The notes below the pieces were generated by a model that did not search any database, was not told the origin of the DNA, and saw only the letters and a program-made list of their open reading frames with translations. Shown one piece after another: positions 49,729-61,070 of a DNA stretch of 64,000 nucleotides. A program made the position numbers and the translations under genes. This DNA is from Numida meleagris (Eukaryota > Chordata > Aves > Galliformes > Numididae), in NCBI RefSeq assembly GCF_002078875.1, contig NC_034410.1:44064202-44128201 (forward strand), read 5' to 3'. Each line of letters starts with the position of its first letter. The stretch's first letter is position 1.

Positions 49729-49759
49729 TATGGAACACAGAACAGTTCAGTGTTCCATA
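49729..49759. repeat. 31-bp near-perfect palindrome
   Basis: Two 15-base arms (TATGGAACACAGAAC and GTTCAGTGTTCCATA) around a single central A pair at 14 of 15 positions. Outside the arms, CACATA on the left and TATGTG on the right are also complementary after a 12-base bulge. I know of no family this belongs to. Confidence 0.6.
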
Positions 49760-52700
49760 CAGAGTAGTCCATATGTGTAAAAGTGGAATGAGAAAAATTA
49801 CTTATCTTCTAGTTATTAAAAGAAAGACATATGCCGACTACTCAAGAGTGTTTACCCTCACTGTGTTTTCTTTCAGTTATGATGAACTTTCATAGAAAAA
49901 TACATTCTCATTTCCTTCAGAAGTTCATTTCTGAAAAGAGGTACCCCAGGGGTAGAAATACTGGGGAAGGAGGAAAAACAAACAAAACACTGAAAAAAAG
50001 CCTGACTTGAATTGCAAGATGAAAAAAATAAATTCTTCTTCTCTCCCTGCTCTCAAAAGAAAAACGTTGTACCAATATAAAGCATTAGGAATATCTATTT
50101 GCTTTCATCATATGAAGGAAAATAATGAAAGAATCCACATTCAAGGATATTTGACTCCTAGAATGAATCATACCCTGAGTAACGACAGGTTAGTACTACT
50201 GTTTTAAAATATTTGGATTTTATATGTCTAATCCACCTACAATATTGGTAAAATAAGAAAATCTTTGATGATATTAAATACTCCACAAGCTGCAGCAGTA
50301 GGATTATTTACTGAGTATACCTAAAATAAAACCACATGTAGTGAGCAGAAAAGATTTTTCAGAAAAAATGTCTAGAAACAGAGTTAAAAACAAGAACTTC
50401 TTTAATAGTCACAGAAGAATTTTTCAGAACAGAGACAACTACAGATTCTGTGATACAATCTATACCCTAATCTTTTGACAAATTAATTTCTTAACGGATC
50501 AAATGACACAATTCTACAGTTGGTGAAGAAACTAATGAAAATATTTTACATATATTCTACTTCATGCTTCATTTTTCTTTAGACTTTTGTTCTTCACAGT
50601 CAGTAAGTACAGAGCTTGTATCAGAGTTATTTAAAACTTATTAACTCACTGGCAATAATGCAATTATCTGAAAGCATTTAAGATCATTGAAAGGAGGCTG
50701 ACTGAAGTCTCAGTAAGTAAACAAAATAAATGGCTGAACATCCTTTAAATCCATTCTACAAGTGAAAAACGGAGGCACCAAAAGATTTGCTTCCAGTTAC
50801 TTTGGAAATGCAGCATGTTGAAAAAGGAATTCAGATAGCCCGACTCTAAAGCTGGTGTTTTTGACTCAAGCTGACCCCTCTTCTGTCTGAGGCATAAACA
50901 TTTTTGTAAAAGCTCAGTTTTCTTATCTGCAATTTGTTCAGGTTAAATATTTTATACGAAACATTTGTGTCGAAGAGAAAAGGAAACCAACACTCTCTAA
51001 ATCTCTAAGCTTGAAGAATGCTGAGTGAGATCAAAGGGTCGAGTAAGCCAGCGTGACAACGCGTGCAATCTTCTTCCAAATCCAGTAGACAAGCAGCGCA
51101 TCTGAACTTGGAAACAGCCTGTAGCCAAGGATTTTGCAGATTATTTAGTGAAGATATACGGCAAGAATTATAAATGGCTGAATATGTAATGACAGATACA
51201 AACTTGAAGAGTGTTCAGCTACATTAAATCTATTTAGCACTATTTCTATTACAACAGCTACACTGCTTTGCTCGGAAACTTATCAGAGAAATAAGACATT
51301 GCCATTTCACAGCCGAAGATCCACGAACACATATCACGTACCCCAGCCACCTCCTGCTGTACAAATCCCTTTGTGCAAGTCTGCTCTCCCTGCAGCTCAA
51401 ACTGTGGCTGGCTTTATTCTCAGAGGATTTTGGATGGCTCAGAAACCTACATGCCCACACCACACAGTTTCTCATGTTTCCTCATTGAGAAAAGACCATA
51501 ATTGCTCAAGAGCCCCATTATCAAGAGAGCAAGGCTTTTTAGAAATATTTTTGGCCAAGGTCATAAAAAATGCCCTGCATTCACAGAGACATCATAGCAG
51601 CAAGACTCAGGTCTGTTTAGCTGAATGTTTTCAAATTGATTCCCTTTATAAACTTAATCACCACCAGTATGTTTGGGCTTACTGAAAGCTATTGAAACCT
51701 AGGCTAGCTGAAAGCTCCACATAGTAAGAAACTGCAAGAGAAAAGGGAATTGCTTCCTCACCTGACATCATTCTGTGATCCAATGTCTCCTCTGAATCCA
51801 CTCGTAGCATGCTGTTTAGAGTAAAAGCAGTCTTGCTTTGTTGCTAACAGAAAATAAATGCACAAATTGCTGCATACTCTTGAAAACCAAATGCATCCTC
51901 CACTAAGGCAGTAAAAACATACCTGGAAAATTAACATCAGGTCTCTGATTTAACCTTCATACATGCAGATTCAGCGCAAATCAGTTAATGCAAGTCACTG
52001 GCATATACATGAGGATACAAGGACAGCAAGGCCACCAGTAAAAAGGATGGCACACTGTCATATCAGGCCATACAGTACAGAGTGTTAAAGGAATATCAGT
52101 CTCCTTTCTAATATCCAATTTTTCCAGTCACCTGTTTCCATGCTACAAGGCATAGGGAAGGACACTACAGCCACGCAACGTACATTGCACAGCACCTAAG
52201 GATTGTAATAGGTCTATGTAGGCTGTTTCAGAGCTACAGAAGTCTTGCATTCAAGACACTCACATTTGCAAAGCCAAAAAAGCTACTGCAGCCGTTATCA
52301 CAACAATTCAGCTGGGTTATAGCAAAATGATTCATCACTCAGGGGCTGCACTTTCTTCTTACTTAGCTGAATGATGAAACTTAATTGGGAGAGGAACATG
52401 TTTCTTCATGGGGAAGCTCATTGCTGTTAGCCAAACCTCTGATACCAAGGGAGCAGTATGCTGCTGCCTTTGGGACCGAGTCAATTCAGGAGGAGGAAAT
52501 GGAGGATGCTGAGAATACCAAAAGCTTTTTTCAACATTAAGTCTTCAAAAACATCATAGCCCAATTTGTACAGATGCCAGCCACTCCTTTTGGCAGAATG
52601 CATGATGTCTTGTATTCTACAGCCAATTTGTTGACTCTAATTAGCAATTTGGGACTAGAGTAAGAACAAAAGAGAATAAAAAATTGAGAGCACAGTGCCA

Positions 52701-52991
52701 GAGTCTGTAGCAGGACGCACACTCTTTCATCATTATTTTTCTAAATGTAGCTGAAAGGTGGCTACATCCAGCTGTTTCTTCAGAAATAGCCATGAGTACA
52801 AGTAGCTCCATATTACATCTGACTCTGGCTGAACAAATGCTTGCTTTCCATTCCATGGAAGCGTCCTAAGGGAACTCCAACATGCAGCCTAGCTGGTAAA
52901 ATTAGGTGTCAAATAACACTTTTGTTATAATTAAATTTTCTTTGTAATTTTCTCTTATGCTCTATGTTCCAGTGTAACAGCAGCAACCTGG

Positions 52992-53648
52992 GTGTCTCCA
53001 AACACATCAGCCCCCAAAAGCACTGGGAGAACACTACAAAGCATAAATGAGCTACTCAACATGGCTAAAAAAGCCACATTGAATCAAAATTCACCATGTT
53101 GCAGGATGTTTGGTCTGCTCCTCTTCAAAAACTTACACTCTAGCATCTTCAGCTTTTTCTCTAGTAATAAGCGAAACAAACTGGTGGTGTCAGCACACCA
53201 AATAACCGTAAAACCCCCAGGATATTTGTATGGTCACTATATTCTCTCACATGAACCACCAGGTTTATGCAATATATTCTCTGATACGAATCACCAAAGC
53301 ATTTCCAACAAAAAGAATCCCTACAATCCCACAGATTTTTACAGATCAGTTTTTCAATGTAAAACAAACAAACAAACAATAACAACAACGATGAAAGAGA
53401 AAACTATGATGACCAAGCAAAGCAAAGACAAGAAGTATCTATATTTATTTCCTTCCCTCACATTTGGGCCTCTTTCAGAGATCTTTTCAGAGATCCCTAG
53501 ACAAAACATCCCAGTAGTTGATGTAACCTTTTCTGAAGTTTGCGCTCTTGTGCCCAATTTGTCCTATTTGGAGAGATTAATTTTTCCAGCAACAGCTAGT
53601 TCATCACCTCTGAATTATTTCAGATACTTTTTGAAGTGCATTTTGTAA
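52992..53648 (+). other. Long open frame of unknown status (218 codons)
   Basis: Longest plus-strand open frame in the window, but it has no recognisable domain. It includes a low-complexity part over the AAAC/AAC repeat (53361-53389, read as TNKQTITTTM) and several hydrophobic and lysine-rich stretches. It lies antisense inside a MYRIP intron, and no promoter or polyadenylation context was identified. In 64 kb of six-frame sequence a frame of this length is not very unlikely by chance. I regard it as probably non-coding. Confidence 0.12.
53361..53389. repeat. AAAC/AAC simple repeat
   Basis: Four AAAC-type units followed by AAT and AAC units. It sits inside the long open frame at 52992-53648. 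Confidence 0.85.
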
Positions 53649-54957
53649 CCCCATTCTCTTTACAGATGATGGGGCTGTAGGGTGGCAAAAGTATCAATCA
53701 GTGCACATAAGAGAGATGGGTAAAGCACTTCAGTTCGAATATCAATCTTGAAAGAGTTTCAGATCATCTTTCCCATGGTCAGCACCAATATCTCCACCTT
53801 TGGCAATGTCCCTGAAGCCTTCCTCCTGCTGTCTTTCCTGTCTAATGCAATGCCTGCTCTTACACAAGCAAAACCAGAACATCTCTCCTTGCTTTCACCA
53901 TTGCCTTCCCTCTTTTCTCAAAAACTTGTGGTTCTTGTTTTTGGTACAGGCAGCTGTTAACACAGCTTTGGTTGCTGGCTGAGTACAGAGCATTTCAGTG
54001 GCACAGGTGGCTATGAGACACCCACCCGCTCCTGTTGCAGCAAGTTTTTGCCATTTCTTTCTCAATAAAAACAAGTGTAGCTTAAACAGCTGCCTTCAAA
54101 AGAAGCAGGGGGGAAGAATAAGCTGAAATTTTGCAATGGCTTCAATGAGAATTGCCATTAAAATGTTACTCACAGCCATGAGCATTCACAGACAGTACTA
54201 ATGAACATGTTAAAACCCATAAAGAACACACAAGTAATACGAAGTTTAATGATATTCTTTATACTAACTGTTAAAGTATGTACTTTGAAAATGTAATTTC
54301 CTAATGAGAAATGCCATTTGATTTGCAAACACTAGCTCGGGACAGTTAGGCATGAATATCTGGCTGCTAAGCAATTAGTATCTCTTTCAGGAAGAAAGCT
54401 TTCCCAAGGGGTATGGTATTTATATCATAACATTCAAATTTATATGATCACAGTAAGATTAGATACAGAACACTCACAAATTTTGAGCAATTAGAGAGAC
54501 TATACAATTACCGCATGCAGTTTCTCCCTTCTCTCCATCCTCTCCTAATAATCCCGTTAGGGCAGGAGTGGCCTGGGATAGCACTTCAGCCATCACGGGC
54601 TGGTGTATCTGCTGGCTGCACCTCTAGGGCCAGCTCACAGATTTTCTGCATGCCCAGCAGGTGACAGGCAGTGGCTGGCTGGTGTCCAGCAACCAAGCAT
54701 CCATCAGACAATCTGTCTCATTGGACAGCCTGCCGATTTTGGCCCTCAAATCTAGGTTGGCCAGAGAGTAGGATTGCTCCTGGTGAATGTGCTAGCCAGA
54801 GGTTCTTAATCTAGCAAGAGCTTAGTCTTGTGTTGGGGACAAGATAGGGGACACAAGGAAGTGCTGGAGGTAGAAGCACGGGATACAACCCAAGCAGGCT
54901 TGCTTTTGCTTGTTGCACACCTCTGCTCTGAAAGATTTAGGGCAAACCAAAACTATC

Positions 54958-55200
54958 TTGCCAGGGGAGATTTAGGCTGGACATTAGGAAATATTACTTT
55001 TCTGAAAGAGTGGTCAGGCGCTGGAACGGGCTGCCCAGGGAGGTGGTTGAGTCACTGTCCCTGGAGGTGTTCAAGAAACGTTTAGATAGAGCGTTGGGAG
55101 ACATGGTTTAGTGGGTTTGTTGGTGGTAGGTGGATGGTTGGACTAGGTGATCTTGTAGGTCTTTTCCAACCTAGCTAATTCTATGATTCTATGATTCTAC
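54958..55200 (+). mobile_element. CR1 LINE 3' end
   Basis: Plus-strand, 5'-truncated CR1 of about 240 bp. GGGGAGATTTAGGCTGGACA, TTAGGAAATATTACTTTTCT, GGGCTGCCCAGGGAGGTGGT, TCCCTGGAGGTGTTCAAGAA, GGTTGGACTAGGTGATCTTG, TAGGTCTTTTCCAACC and three tandem ATTCTATG-type units are close to consensus. This is one of the least diverged CR1 copies in the window. Confidence 0.94.
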
Positions 55201-58200
55201 ACTTTTTACTATTTGTCAGTGCAACCACAAGTTACTGTGATGTAGTAGAGCTACTGCAAAAGGAATACTACAAATAACCCTTTCCCTGAGGAGAAAACAG
55301 TGTCACTAACAATCACTTACGAGTTGTGAAATTTTACTTGCCTTTATGTGTCTGTTTTAAAAGCTCTGCTACTATGTGAAAACTTTAGCTTTGCTTAGGA
55401 AATAAGAAAGAAAATGGGTTTACTGAACAAAAGAGACACAGCCTAAAAGTCTGACTCAAAGGGTGAAAGAAAAAAAGAACAAAATTCTGAAAGATCAGTA
55501 TTATCTCCTGAAACTTTGGGGATTTCCTTGCATGACCAAGACGTGTTCTTTAATGTTTCCACCCGACGTAGTTCTAGCCCTGACATCTCACATGGCCTGA
55601 TGACAGTGTATTTTTATAAAAGTGCAATGCCTTGTCTGGAGAGAAAGTGTCAGAGGTGGGGAAAGCGGTCTGTGTTACCTGTGCTCCACTTCTTCCCCCA
55701 CTGCCTCACCATCATTGCTCCAATCTGTTTGCAGTCTAGCTCAGAGAGGGGTGTGCAAAAATCCCAAATCCTTCCTCAAAACAAAATCCCTATTTGAAGT
55801 CTTACTTCTTTGCTTCACTCCCACTATGCCAATTTCACATCAACACTTTATCCCACCAGCACCTTAAGCCTAGCAAACCCTAGTATAATTAAATGCCGCC
55901 TCTCAACTTGGCTTCAGCAGCTGAATCTTCTGTGTCTGCCTGACTCTAGCTTCACATTTACTGATACTACTCTTATGTATTAAATTTCAAAGCAAAATTA
56001 AAAATGTGAAGATTACTTGATTCCAAAAGGATTTCTCCACTTAAGGAGCTACTTAAGTTTTTCCACTTAAAGTCTTGGACAGCAGCTTCTTGATCGCACT
56101 CAGTATGCTGGCGTGAGAATTAGCTGAGGGTGACCAAGGAAACCACCTGCTCACTGTCCACGTAAGACCTCCTCATCTGGTGGCTGGATCAGACTGCCCT
56201 CCAGTGTCAGCATGGTGGTAGTGATCTTCCACTCACACACTGAGCCCAAACCACCCTCATCTAATGCAAGTAGCAAAGAACAAAATAGATTTTATGTAAA
56301 TGCAGTCCAGCGGTGCTTGAAGTTAAAATGGTCAGGAAAGCTGGAAGAGTAAAAGCCAGCAAAAACCCTCTCCTCATGCTTTTTAGACGGGCGGATTGAC
56401 TGTACTTGCTAACCCACAGATTCTGACAACTATAAAATGTTCAAAATGTCATACAACCTGCAGGTTTGCAGAGATTGAGGTATTTCAAAAGGTTGGAGAC
56501 AAATTGTGTAGGACGAGCATCTTTGCGGAGTGCTTTATGTAGACATACCTATGAATACTTGAGGAAGAGAACTACTGTGGGAAACTGCATTTCAGTTCAG
56601 TTCAATGAGAGGTCAGAGACAAATCACAGAGACACAGGTTAATCATTGCCCCCATTTGTTAAATGTCATTTCCATGCTTTATGTCAAAGTTCAGCCTGAC
56701 AGTTCAGCATAGCATTAGGACCATTATTATTTCATGATATTTGATGAGAAGTAGTTTGTAGCAGCAGCTTCTGAAATTAATTCCTAAATTCTCAGCTGAC
56801 TCATTTCTATAATTTGTCAGGCACCTGTGGTTTCACTAGTCATTAATAGATAAACTCAAGGCACAGTGGCTGGGCTTTAACATGTAAGCTGAGATTCTTG
56901 CTCCTATGCAGGTCCAAGGAGGGTTAATGAGTCATAAATATACACAACATAAAACTAAAGATGTTCTGTGTTACAGACAGACCTCTGACCCAGACACCAA
57001 GACTGCAACTACATGTAACAGATAGTATTATTAAAGGGGTTTATGCTAAACATGTACTTTGCAATTAAGAAGTGTGATCACAAGATTGCACCCACCTACA
57101 TATTGCATATTTGAATTAGCCTTAGAATGCTTTTTCAGGTTTTTCAGAGTATCAAAGACAGGGAAAAATGAAGAATTAACCAAAATGCGATGAGGAGCAT
57201 GATAAAGAACTTAATGTTAGCTAATCTTTCTCTACTCCACTTACAAGATTTTCAGTGCAATCAGAATGTAAGAGTTTGCCAATTTACAGAATCTATACTG
57301 GCAAAAATGAAATATCGAACTGGATGACTGCACTACCAAGAACATTTTCAAAGCATTTGTTCTGAAGATGCTTCTTCCAACAGGTGTAAATGTCTGCTGT
57401 ACTAGATACAAGGCATTCTGAAAAAAAAAAAACCACTGTAAAAAAAATAATGTCCTTAAAGTCTTCTGATTAAAAGATACCATTAATGTCAAATCACTTA
57501 TTGCACTTAGTGCTTATGCTCTGCTGCTCACAAACCCTGGTAGCTGAAGTAGATGGGTAAGTTTTATTTTGGATACATCTGGCTCCTAGAGTCCCTAGGA
57601 TTTACGCTCCAAATGAGCAGGTACTTCATTAAAAAGTTGCACAGAATGCCCAGATGAAGAAATGCTGACATAAATAATGTTTTATGCAAGTTTAACCTCT
57701 TTATTCCACATTAAAATCTTTGCTAGCAGTTCCTCTATTTTAGATTTCTCTTAGTGTTATGCTCAGGTCTGAATTTCTAGAACTGCACAACATTCTCCTG
57801 CCTTAGCACCTGTAAGAAGATGCTGCTGTAGGTGTAAAATTCACTTCTCAGGCCTTTACTGCAGCCTTTGATGAAAAATAACACAGACAAAGCTGTTGTG
57901 TAAGGAGGAAAAATGACCACCAAATCACAAATTCCAAAGGCTGCCGCTAACACAAGTCCCAGAGAGAGACTTTTTTCAGGTAACATGTTAAAATCTACAC
58001 TGATGTGGCAGTAGCTACTCAGAAAGGCACTCAGACCTGCACAGGAGGTACATGGCTATCAGTAATTCAGTAATTTGGTAATTCAGAAATAAGGGTGATG
58101 ACAATTCTTAGCTATAGGCACAAGAAGATCTAATGAATTCTTTATCATTTAGCACACCATCTTCTTTGTACTATTAAAAAGATCCATTTACAAAGTCTCC

Positions 58201-61070
58201 ACTAACAGTAACACTAATTTTCAACTTACACATAGGAGCATTTGAAGATGGCTTTTTAGTTTCAAACGAAGTTGCCTTTATACCAAATCAATGACACTTG
58301 TTCTTGCTGTCTCAGGTGCCCGACTTCTCCCCCCTTTCAGCCTCAGGCTAGCCTGTTCCTCTCTTCTACTCCCGTTCTTTCAACCACTAGACCTGAGCTC
58401 CCTGGGGACCTTGCTGGCTGCATTAGGGGCCAACTCGCGTGCACAGCCCCTGTGCCACAGCCAGAGTGTAAGTGTGAGTGTGTTATTCCAGATATAAAAG
58501 CAGATAGCTTAGATTGCCCAACAAGCCTGTTGTTGTACTTCTTACACATAGGTACTCAGAGCAGACTACAGTTTTCTATGAAATTAGCAACATCAGCACA
58601 GGTGGGAAATCCACCCTGGCAAAGCTAATCTCACCTCAGTTTCTTGTATTGGCCTGCATAAGTCCATTTGTTCTAACACTGCTAATGTAATAGGTTTGTA
58701 AGCATGTGGTCAGAGGCTGAAAGGGACATGAAGTCATTCATCACGCACTTCCACACATCTTAACCAAACAGGACAACATGTCCCCAGCAGCAGGTCACTC
58801 AGAAAATAGAAAACCATGTTCCTTTGACCTCTTTCTCCGTCCATTACTTGGTCATCTGGCATTTGCCAAAAAACGTGAAGAAGCAGAGAGGCTTGTGCCT
58901 GTGCATGACCCTCTGGTTGTAGACACAGCACTGCCTCTGCAGGAGCCCGGCCAAGTCATGCAGCAGCTCTGTAACATCACTGGCGTAACAGGAGAAGGAG
59001 GGGGCAGATGAGTAAATCCACTAAAAATGAGTCAGACGGAGTCTTTACCAAATGACTCAGAGTAACAAGTGAATAACAGGGATTATGAAAGTACAGACAC
59101 TGTTGTGTGAGGCCATTCATATGACTTGTGTTCCCCAGTGACGCAAGAAGCAAATGAACTGAGGACTATTGACAATGTACGATTCCTATCTCACTGCCTG
59201 CAATACAATTTAGAGGATACTTCCACAGACAGGCTGAGCCAGAGATAAAAAAAGTGTCAGAAGACAGCTGGAAAAAAAAAAAACAGACTAAGTTGAGGTT
59301 TTTTTGCACTTTTTTCCCCAGACACATGGCAACAAAACTGATTGCTAAATGCTTATCAAACAGGGTTCATTCTTCAGCTGTATTGCTTGTTCCTTTGGAG
59401 AATCAAAGGAGTTTTCTGCATGGCTGGAAGGCTGTCTGGAAGCCTCAAAGCATCACATGCCACCACGGAGCATCTTTCTCCACAGATGTGCTCTGACATG
59501 AGCCACAGCTGAAAGTGAGGCTGGTACCTCACTTTCAGAGCCAAGGTAACTACACAGAACGCAAGAACGAAGGGGCAGTTTGACATCCCTCACCTAGTCT
59601 CTACACCATGAAACAGTGACAGCAACAATAAGGCTTTTATGGCACTGTTTGACTTGCAGATCTGAAAGCATGTTACACAAGCACCCAAAATCTTATCTGT
59701 GTTTTACAGATGGGATAAAAGAGTGGTAAGCACAGAAAGGAGTGCTTCAAAGGTAGTTAAAATCTCTTTGGCTTGTGGCATACAATTGAAATGGTCACTT
59801 GCTGATCGCATCAAAGTAGTAAGGTTACCACAAACTCAGGTGTTGATCCACTTGCCTTGCATTTCTCATGTCTGAAAAAAACAGGTTCCTTTCAAAAGCA
59901 GTTAGAATCATGTAATAAACACACTAAGTAACAAGAGATAGGGAACAAATGGAAAATAATTCAGATTAAAAGGTTAGCCATGTGATCAAACAGAGAATCT
60001 CACCATCTTCCAACACGGAACAGAACCAGGCTTATGAGGGAGCAGCTGCTCCTTCCCTGACATACATAAAACCCACGGTGTCTACTATGTCACTGGATGG
60101 AAATCTCTTCAGAGATGGTTGGTACCACTTTCACTTATCTTAATTGTTTATCAAGAAGTCAGGAAGAAAGAGAAGGTTTTCAGTGTACATGCTGTCCTGG
60201 CTTACTTTGGGTGAACTCCTTCAGGGGACAACTGCAGGAAGAATTATGCTTTCAATGTCAGATTTCTACTGAACTCTGTGTTACGCTGGTAAAATAACAG
60301 TAGATTTAGTACTTTCTAGTATGAAACAATGCTAAGTGAATGCGTTAACCTTTCCCCCAAAAGACAACTTTCTGGATGAAGTTCATCACTACTTCTAGCT
60401 CTTAAGGATCTCTTGGAACTTCACAAAAGCATTATACCTTGTATCACTGCTGAAAATTCACTTACCTTCATTTTCTCTACCTGAACAGCTCCTCTAATAT
60501 AGGCATTACAGACTATGGAGAAGTATAATGAAAAGATCCTTTATCTCCTCTGTGTAATCTAGAATAGAGAAATGAAACCTAACAGGACTAGTTACCTAAA
60601 CATTCTCATTTGACTTCACAGATTATTATAGAGATACTTTTTCATAAGATATTTGTGATTAATTTGTTATTACATGACTCTAAAGAGAAAGTATATATTA
60701 TTTTTAAGCCACTTTTCCCCAAAAGAGGTATTATTTCTCTTTTCATTAAAAAATAGTAATCGTCAAAGTGGGACGAAAGCTATAGCAGCAGCTTGAATGA
60801 TACTGAAAGGGCAACAAGTAGGCCTAGCTAATTAAAAAAATATTGTAAGAAATTTAAGAACAACTTTATCTGGCATAATGGAAGAATCATATTTGCTTAT
60901 AAAGTGTAAATCTTGGTGTCCATCTCTGATGCGATACTAAAAACAACTCTCCTCCCTTCCAAGAAACACCCACAGGCTTACAAACTGACTGCAGATGGGG
61001 GTCCCAGACCCTGCACGCTCCTTTAACCATGGTTAATTAAAACAACACAGGAATACTTTCTTCCTCTTCA

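Noticed and set aside
54640..54665. Possible third CTCF-like motif (CCAGCAGGTGACAGGC)
   Set aside because: The central GGTGAC breaks the invariant GGC of the core.
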